DNA from: Candidatus Thorarchaeota archaeon
Lineage (GTDB): Archaea > Asgardarchaeota > Thorarchaeia > Thorarchaeales > Thorarchaeaceae
Direction: 5' to 3'
Assembly (NCBI GenBank): GCA_016840245.1
Contig: JAEOST010000343.1
Location: forward strand, 1 to 8,431
DNA: 8,431 nt
In this document: in pieces, positions 1-4,892 of the stretch
Layout: each line of letters starts with the position of its first letter
How positions within the stretch are numbered: the first letter of the stretch is position 1
The notes under the pieces: model-generated
Told to the model about the DNA's origin: nothing
The model's input: the letters and a program-made list of their open reading frames with translations, nothing else
Database searches by the model: none
Translations under genes and position numbers: made by a program

Positions 1-1554
1 CTGATAGCCAATGAGGCCGCTTTGTTTCTCAAGTCTTATATGTTAGAATCATGTCAACTTGAAGTCTCAGTTTACAACAACTCGATAAATCAAGGGACAT
101 TGGCTCTACAGGGGCCGATCAAATGTACGATCTCAAATAACACCTTAATCGATGTAGACTTCAACTTTAATGAATGCTATCTGGAACAACAGATAGCTGA
201 TAACATATACAATGGCAAACCATTTGGTTACTTCTGGAACGAAACCCGGAACTATATTGATGGTTCACAGTATTCACAGATTGTCGCGATTCTATGTCCA
301 TATATTGTAATTCAAGGGGGCGAATTTCATGGTTATTCACGAGCCATCGATTTAGAAATATGTAATCACAGTATTGTAACTGATGTTGTTGCCTACGACA
401 ATACAGTAGGAATCAGATTACAAGGTGGGACCAATTGCACAATAGAATCTTGTTCGGTCTATGATAGCTACTATGGGATTTACATATGGGGTTCAGAGAA
501 CTCTACTATACGGAATATCACTGCAGAGTATAATCTTGGTGGAATTGAACTACGGTATCCATCTGAGGTAACTGCTATCAATAATAGTCTGATCCAGAAT
601 GCTGTTGGTATCTCTCTGTTTAGATCGATGAGACCATGCAATGTCACTCGTAATCTCATTTCAAACAACAATAACACCGGAATATATCTGCAGGAATCTG
701 ACTACAATATAATCACTTGGAACAGAATATGGGATAACAACCGAGGCATCTACATCTACTCTGGTAGCTACAATGTTTTGCATCGAAACGCCATTGGCTG
801 GAACCTGTTAGGAAATGCCCAAGATGACGGATCATATAACCAATGGTCAGATTCGGACCTACCGGCACCCAGAGGGAATTTTTGGAGCGACTATAACTTC
901 AGTCAAAGCGGATATTACTACTATATTCCTGGGAGCGCAGGAAGTCAGGATTTGGTTCCAGGTTTGCTTGTTGATAGACTGCATCCTACACTAGAAGATA
1001 GCAAGAATCTGGAGTTTGAAGCTGGAAGTACTGGTAATTTCCTTATCTGGAATCCAGTGAGTATGGTCCCCGATTCCTATGAAATCCTCCTAAATCAGAA
1101 TCAGTATGAGAGTGGAAAATGGGACGGTGGTATATTCTTTATCGAACTCAATTATCTGACGCAGGGAATCTATAATTTCACCCTCACTGTATGGGACGAT
1201 AATGGATATTCTGCAAGTGACTCAGTCATCGTTACAGTACTAGGTGGGACAACAACAACTGTCACCACAACTCAACCAACAACAACCATTTTTCCAACTA
1301 CAGCGACTACTTCCACCATGTCCTCTACGACTTCTATAACGAGCATGACAACGACAATCATAACTACTACCACGACTACCAGCACAACAATGACAACTAC
1401 CACTGTAATTTCCACCACAGAACCAACAACAAGTACTACGACATCTACACCTGAACAGGAACTTCCTGTGCTTGCTCTTGTAATAGGGAGTGGAGCACTT
1501 GTCATCGTGTTAGCTTTTGTGATAGTGATTGTACGGAAACAAAAGATGGCCTAA
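1..1554 (+). CDS. NosD-like parallel beta-helix surface protein with Thr-rich stalk and C-terminal anchor (5' partial)
   Basis: The reading frame is open from base 1, so the gene begins upstream. A TTG at 22 lies in frame but has no reason to be the start. Numbering residues from base 1 (517 in all), about 100-275 form repeated beta-helix coils of roughly 22-24 residues, with recurring G-I-x-L/Y and N-x-I patterns. A 'NGKPFGYFWNE' segment precedes them and 'GNFWSDY' (292-298) closes them, as in NosD-type proteins. Residues 329-414 resemble an Ig/PKD-like beta-sandwich. Residues 417-484 are almost all Thr and Ser, a probable glycosylated stalk. Residues 488-511 form a hydrophobic helix followed by RKQKMA, a membrane anchor with a cytoplasmic basic tail. 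Many N-x-S/T sequons are present. The inferred role is cell-surface binding or carbohydrate modification, substrate unknown. The N-terminus and any signal peptide lie outside the window. It converges on the next gene with a 43-bp gap. Confidence 0.85.
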   Translation: MIANEAALFLKSYMLESCQLEVSVYNNSINQGTLALQGPIKCTISNNTLIDVDFNFNECYLEQQIADNIYNGKPFGYFWNETRNYIDGSQYSQIVAILCPYIVIQGGEFHGYSRAIDLEICNHSIVTDVVAYDNTVGIRLQGGTNCTIESCSVYDSYYGIYIWGSENSTIRNITAEYNLGGIELRYPSEVTAINNSLIQNAVGISLFRSMRPCNVTRNLISNNNNTGIYLQESDYNIITWNRIWDNNRGIYIYSGSYNVLHRNAIGWNLLGNAQDDGSYNQWSDSDLPAPRGNFWSDYNFSQSGYYYYIPGSAGSQDLVPGLLVDRLHPTLEDSKNLEFEAGSTGNFLIWNPVSMVPDSYEILLNQNQYESGKWDGGIFFIELNYLTQGIYNFTLTVWDDNGYSASDSVIVTVLGGTTTTVTTTQPTTTIFPTTATTSTMSSTTSITSMTTTIITTTTTTSTTMTTTTVISTTEPTTSTTTSTPEQELPVLALVIGSGALVIVLAFVIVIVRKQKMA

Positions 1555-1597
1555 ATTCAGTGATTTGCAAAATATACGATGGAGTCCTGAAGACTTG

Positions 1598-2464
1598 CTA
1601 CTCCCGTTTATTTAATATAAATTTGAAGAACGCTCTGAGTTGTTGTGGTCGAATCAGAAGTGCTGGGACTCGACTCATATAATCTCTGAATCCATCACCA
1701 AACCGCTCAATCAGTTCTTCCTCCTCCCTTCTGGTGTGCAGTCTAATGACCAGATAGATGATGATACAGATACCGATTGAATACACCGAGAGCCTGAAGA
1801 ACATAGCACCGATTCCAAATAACACAACTGTGAGATACGTGGGATGGCGCAGAACTGAGTAGATAGCATGCTCCTGTATCTCAGACTCCTCTGGGAAGTA
1901 GAGGTAGACTACCATCATGTAGTCTATTCCGAATGTGAAGATTGCGCTACGAACAAGTAACATTCCAGTGACAATGAACACCAGTGATAGACTAATCCGA
2001 AGAATCAGGTCCACCAGTGTTGGTACTCCAATGAGTGGAAGGAGTGGTTGAGCCCAGAGAGTTGTGATGTCATTGACAGGTTCTCCTGGAAGAGAGCGAA
2101 TGGATGTGAAGGCGTGGAAGATCACTGCTGGAAGTAGGGCGACTCCTGTCACACCCCTAGGAATCATCTTCTGATAGGCGATGTCTCCATACTTGGCTTT
2201 CATCGTGTCCCGCTTTGTCCAGACACCAGCAAGTAGCCAGAGTATCATTGCACCAACGAACAGGCTCCCAATGAAGGGCATAAAGGGTTCCACTAGATCT
2301 AGGAATGGAATGTCAATAAGGAGACGTGGGAGAATGTCGAGGAAGATGAGGATGGAATATGCGATGACTGCTGCAATCAAGCCTCTCAGAGGTAGCAGTC
2401 CTATTCGTCTACCTAGATAGGCTGGTAGTTTCTCCCTTAGCTTGTCGATTCCCTTGAGATGCAT
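1598..2464 (-). CDS. Integral membrane methyltransferase, ICMT/PEMT superfamily
   Basis: This 288-residue protein has several hydrophobic segments (about 25-47, 63-82, 105-121, 155-174 and 211-240). Its C-terminal signature is that of the isoprenylcysteine carboxyl methyltransferase / phospholipid methyltransferase superfamily: 'YSVLRHPTY' (202-210), a final transmembrane hairpin, then 'RREEEELIERFGDGFRDY' (245-262) and 'VPALLIRP' (266-273). In this family the RHP motif and the E-E-x-x-L-x-x-x-F-G-x-x-Y region form the S-adenosylmethionine site. The substrate cannot be read from the sequence: a prenylated protein, a lipid or a small molecule are all possible. The N-terminal 150 residues are longer than in minimal members and add about three helices. 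The ATG at 2464 has only a weak GAG upstream and may use a short leader. The gene is divergent from the EFR1 gene and convergent with the beta-helix gene. Confidence 0.78.
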   Translation of the reverse strand: MHLKGIDKLREKLPAYLGRRIGLLPLRGLIAAVIAYSILIFLDILPRLLIDIPFLDLVEPFMPFIGSLFVGAMILWLLAGVWTKRDTMKAKYGDIAYQKMIPRGVTGVALLPAVIFHAFTSIRSLPGEPVNDITTLWAQPLLPLIGVPTLVDLILRISLSLVFIVTGMLLVRSAIFTFGIDYMMVVYLYFPEESEIQEHAIYSVLRHPTYLTVVLFGIGAMFFRLSVYSIGICIIIYLVIRLHTRREEEELIERFGDGFRDYMSRVPALLIRPQQLRAFFKFILNKRE

Positions 2465-2520
2465 GCAAACTCAGTATGCAGATTGATGAAAAAGTCTGCC
2501 TATCTTATGCGTAGGTGCTA

Positions 2521-2530
2521 TCTTTTAACA
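2521..2530 (+). promoter_or_regulatory. TATA-like element in the divergent promoter region
   Basis: The 120 bases between the two divergent starts contain TCTTTTAACA. Read on the + strand it would place transcription initiation near 2550-2555, giving a short leader for the EFR1 gene starting at 2585. Its complement (TTAAAAGA) could equally serve the methyltransferase gene, about 55-60 bases upstream of the ATG at 2464. This is a composition and spacing call only. Confidence 0.3.
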
Positions 2531-2572
2531 ATCTCAGAGTTTGTACCTATACCATTGTGAATGCTTTGCGGA

Positions 2573-2577
2573 GAGGT
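2573..2577 (+). promoter_or_regulatory. Ribosome binding site that decides the EFR1 start
   Basis: GAGGT lies seven bases before the ATG at 2585. An upstream in-frame ATG at 2561 would place this motif inside the coding region and add eight residues ahead of the 'RIYCFTGTGNS' core. The motif therefore favours 2585. Confidence 0.6.
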
Positions 2578-2584
2578 ACAACAC

Positions 2585-3358
2585 ATGTCTACGAGGATAT
2601 ACTGCTTCACTGGAACTGGTAACAGTCTGATGATTGCCAGAGTCATCGCTGAGGGTCTAGGCGAGACCGAGATAGTCCGAATCTCATCTGCAACACTGGA
2701 TGTTGCTCAAGAGAGCAGTGAGTGCTTGGGGCTTGTCTTTCCCGTCTACTATGGTGGGATTCCTGCCATTGTACGAAAGTTTCTGTCCAATCTCAAGCCA
2801 GTTCAAGATTGCTATGTCTATGCCGTGGTCACCTATGCAGGAGGACTTGGACGGGTGTTCTCCCAATTACAAGCGGAGCTGCAAGAGATCGGTCTGGACC
2901 TGTCTGCAGGCTTTCGATTGATACTACCTAACAACTTCTTGATGGGATATTCCGTTCCCACAGATCACGAGGTCCGGAGATCCATCGACCAGGCACTCAG
3001 CAGGATACCTATGATTGTCGAGAACGTCCATGAACGAAGCATCTACAGACCGGCGCGTGACTTTCCACCATACTCTGGTCAGAGAGACCGGTATCTACAG
3101 TTTATTGACGGCGTGAATGAGTCTGATTCTCGATTCTGGTACGATGATGACTGCACGCAGTGTGAGATCTGTGTGAGGGTCTGCCCGGTAGACAATATCA
3201 AGATGACTAATGACGGACCACTGTGGCTCCATCGATGTGAGCAGTGTTTGGCATGTCTCAACTGGTGTCCAGAGAGTGCAATCCAATTCGGTGAGTACAA
3301 GTTGGACAAGGGGCGGTACACCAATCCCCGAGTCACAATTGATGATATGGAACTCTGA
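2585..3358 (+). CDS. EFR1-type flavodoxin / 2x[4Fe-4S] ferredoxin fusion protein
   Basis: This 257-residue protein (from ATG 2585) has two parts. The N-terminal flavodoxin-like domain (about 1-150) opens with 'RIYCFTGTGNSLMIA', whose T-G-T-G-N-S is the FMN phosphate loop, followed by 'GLVFPVYYGGIP', both typical of EFR1-family proteins. The C-terminal dicluster ferredoxin has Cys 190, 193, 196 and 200 (C-x2-C-x2-C-x3-C-P) and Cys 218, 221, 224 and 228 in the same pattern. All eight ligands are present, so two [4Fe-4S] clusters are expected. The likely role is intramolecular electron transfer between FMN and the clusters in the cytoplasm; the redox partner is unknown. The length is normal for the family and no membrane segment is present. 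A free flavodoxin follows after 81 bases, the only neighbour with a related function. Confidence 0.88.
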   Translation: MSTRIYCFTGTGNSLMIARVIAEGLGETEIVRISSATLDVAQESSECLGLVFPVYYGGIPAIVRKFLSNLKPVQDCYVYAVVTYAGGLGRVFSQLQAELQEIGLDLSAGFRLILPNNFLMGYSVPTDHEVRRSIDQALSRIPMIVENVHERSIYRPARDFPPYSGQRDRYLQFIDGVNESDSRFWYDDDCTQCEICVRVCPVDNIKMTNDGPLWLHRCEQCLACLNWCPESAIQFGEYKLDKGRYTNPRVTIDDMEL

Positions 3359-3399
3359 ACTCCACCTCTCATTGAGACAAAGACACAAAAAGATACAAC

Positions 3400-3407
3400 G
3401 TATATTC
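3400..3407 (+). promoter_or_regulatory. TATA-like box upstream of the flavodoxin gene
   Basis: GTATATTC lies in the 81-base gap after the EFR1 gene. Archaeal initiation about 25 bases downstream would fall near 3430, leaving a leader of about ten bases before the TTG at 3440. The flavodoxin can therefore probably be transcribed on its own, although read-through from the EFR1 gene is also possible. Confidence 0.35.
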
Positions 3408-3439
3408 ACAATTGTCTTGGTATTATTGGATGTGAGATA

Positions 3440-3892
3440 TTGAAGAAAGCAATCATTGTTTATCATTCTCAATTTGGCAACACTGAGAAGGTCGCTCGGG
3501 CTCTGGCGAAGGGTCTTGAGGACTCAGGTTCAGTCAGTGTCGATGTCTTTCGTGCTAGTGAGGTTGATGTGGACAGACTGCAGGAATGTGATATCCTCCT
3601 AGTTGGTGCTCCCACACATGCATGGAGGCCCTCCAAGCCAGTCAAGGAGTTCATCGAAAGAATCAGTCTATCTGACCTCAGTGGCAAGAAGGTATTCGCC
3701 TTCGATACAAAATACAAGAGCCGACTGGCTGGAAGTGCAGCCAAGCATATAGAGAAGGCCCTCTTGAAATTGGGTGCTGAGATTATGAGAGAGCGGCAGT
3801 CTGCAATTGTCGAGGGAAATGAAGGACCTCTTGAGGAGGGTACTGAGAGCACTTTCACAAGCATTGGGCTTGAGATTGCCACGTTGAGTTAA
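3440..3892 (+). CDS. Flavodoxin domain protein
   Basis: This 150-residue protein has the size of a stand-alone flavodoxin. It starts 'KKAIIVYHSQFGNTEKVA': a first beta strand followed by the FMN phosphate-binding loop S-Q-F-G-N-T at residues 10-15. 'DILLVGAPTHAWRPS' (51-65) is the second FMN-contacting loop, and 'GKKVFAFDTK' is the next core strand. FMN is the expected cofactor and one-electron transfer in the cytoplasm the expected role; an NAD(P)H:quinone reductase-like function is less likely at this length. The start is TTG, chosen because the conserved strand begins at residue 2 and no ATG or GTG fits in frame nearby; a weak GTGAG lies just upstream. It follows the EFR1 fusion on the same strand and could share electron donors or acceptors with it. 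Confidence 0.85.
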   Translation: MKKAIIVYHSQFGNTEKVARALAKGLEDSGSVSVDVFRASEVDVDRLQECDILLVGAPTHAWRPSKPVKEFIERISLSDLSGKKVFAFDTKYKSRLAGSAAKHIEKALLKLGAEIMRERQSAIVEGNEGPLEEGTESTFTSIGLEIATLS

Positions 3893-3928
3893 TGGTACTC
3901 ATCACAGCAATCATGTTCTTGGTATATT

Positions 3929-4627
3929 TCAAGGAGCAAACGGCATCACAAACAGGGCATAGATGAGAGTAAAGAGTGCCATAGATAGTCCCGCCAGAAT
4001 GAAGCTCCAAGTATGGATCTTTGAAATAATCTTAGCAAACTTCTTCTTGTAGGCCGTGACAATGTAGAGTATCACCAGGTTCGCCTTGTCCAACGGAATG
4101 GCCTTCTCCTTGTCAGTATCTATGTTTCTGTCAAACTCCCTCTCAAGGTCACTGAGGAATGCATCCTGTGTCTTCTTAACGTCCGCCTCATTCTCATCCA
4201 GCAACTTCTCAAAGGCCGGGATGCTCTTCTTGAAGTACCATCGCTCCTCAATCCAGTCGTACTTCTGATGGGGATATTGAAAGTTCGAGTCCAGATGATG
4301 CTTGAACACGCAGATAGTTCCACCTATGAGGAGTGCCATCAGGGGTGGGACGAAGATGTATGTGTACGGATGAGTCACCCAGTTATAGTTGGAGATCAGT
4401 GTGACAATGAGTCCAAGTCCTGCTATCGCAATAGCTACCAAGGTGTTAGAGGTAGAGGCATTCTCCTGTCTGATGTTCTCATAATACTCTGCACGGTCAA
4501 CCGTGAACTCGATGAGGGTCACGATACGCTCATAGAGGAAGTCCAGTTGCTCAGGGTCTTTAGGGAGTGGTTTCGAGATGATCTCGAAGTACCGTTTCTT
4601 GAATTCCTCCTCGGTCATATCGTTCAA
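3929..4627 (-). CDS. Three-helix membrane protein of unknown function
   Basis: I do not recognise this 232-residue protein. Residues 1-58 are charged and helical, with a Glu/Asp/Arg-rich stretch around 30-55. Two transmembrane helices follow closely (about 62-80 and 88-108) as a hairpin. Residues 110-205 form a soluble, highly charged, probably helical region with an aromatic segment 'YDWIEERWYFKK' at 123-134. A third transmembrane helix (206-228) ends four residues from the C-terminus. No signal peptide, cysteine pair or catalytic motif is visible. By charge, the N-terminus and the central domain probably lie on opposite sides or form a cytoplasmic sensor, but the topology is uncertain. A helical hairpin plus soluble domain loosely recalls small stress or defence membrane proteins such as SLATT, without motif support. 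The reading frame is convincing: the antisense frame of 128 codons is featureless. Confidence 0.7.
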   Translation of the reverse strand: MNDMTEEEFKKRYFEIISKPLPKDPEQLDFLYERIVTLIEFTVDRAEYYENIRQENASTSNTLVAIAIAGLGLIVTLISNYNWVTHPYTYIFVPPLMALLIGGTICVFKHHLDSNFQYPHQKYDWIEERWYFKKSIPAFEKLLDENEADVKKTQDAFLSDLEREFDRNIDTDKEKAIPLDKANLVILYIVTAYKKKFAKIISKIHTWSFILAGLSMALFTLIYALFVMPFAP

Positions 4628-4632
4628 TCAAA

Positions 4633-4638
4633 CACCTT
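4633..4638 (-). promoter_or_regulatory. Ribosome binding site supporting a TTG start
   Basis: On the - strand AAGGTG lies five bases before the TTG at 4627. An in-frame ATG at 4618 would be 14 bases away, too far for this site, so the TTG start is preferred for the three-helix membrane protein. Confidence 0.5.
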
Positions 4639-4754
4639 CTACTACAGGAATTGAGAAAACAAACCTCCAGATGAGCATTTTGATAATCATGACACTTCTT
4701 CTTTATCAATCTCACTGCGATTTTGGGTATGAATTTTCCTATTCTTATCAATAG

Positions 4755-4765
4755 AATATTTTATA
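4755..4765 (+). promoter_or_regulatory. TATA-like box for the 802-residue protein gene
   Basis: AATATTTTATA is the most A/T-rich TATA-like run in the 265-base gap between divergent genes. Initiation about 25 bases downstream would give a leader of roughly 100 bases before the ATG at 4893, unusually long for an archaeal mRNA. Confidence 0.35.
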
Positions 4766-4837
4766 GGCTAAACGGATGTATACTACAAGACTTCGTGGAG
4801 GAGTTCGCAACTTAAGTCAGGACCTCAGTGGATACTC

Positions 4838-4854
4838 CGAATCATATGGATTCG
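4838..4854. repeat. Small inverted repeat in the leader of the 802-residue protein gene
   Basis: CGAATC, a five-base loop (ATATG), and GATTCG form a perfect six-base-arm dyad about 40 bases before the start codon. It could be a protein-binding site or a weak RNA hairpin. An arm this short can arise by chance. Confidence 0.35.
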
Positions 4855-4881
4855 AAAATCCACAAACAAAGTATGAGATAT

Positions 4882-4886
4882 GAGGT
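4882..4886 (+). promoter_or_regulatory. Ribosome binding site, GAGGT
   Basis: GAGGT is six bases before the ATG at 4893 and matches the archaeal anti-Shine-Dalgarno sequence. It fixes the start of the 802-residue protein, and with it the absence of a signal peptide. Confidence 0.7.
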
Positions 4887-4892
4887 TAAAAA

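Noticed and set aside
1272..1505. Antisense open frame of 77 codons, Val-rich
   Set aside because: It is the complement of the Thr-rich stalk; the Val runs simply mirror ACN codons.
1555..1625. A/T-rich stretch between convergent genes as a terminator
   Set aside because: The T-rich part lies inside the methyltransferase coding region and no clear T-run or stem lies in the 43-base gap.
2561..2584. Upstream ATG as the EFR1 start
   Set aside because: It would bury the GAGGT site in the coding region and add residues not seen before the conserved FMN loop.
3079..3472. Two antisense open frames across the ferredoxin region
   Set aside because: They overlap strongly conserved Cys motifs of the EFR1 protein on the other strand and show no domain.
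4268..4654. Open frame of 128 codons on the + strand
   Set aside because: It lies antisense to the three-helix membrane protein, has no ribosome binding site or recognisable motif, and its composition looks like a shadow.
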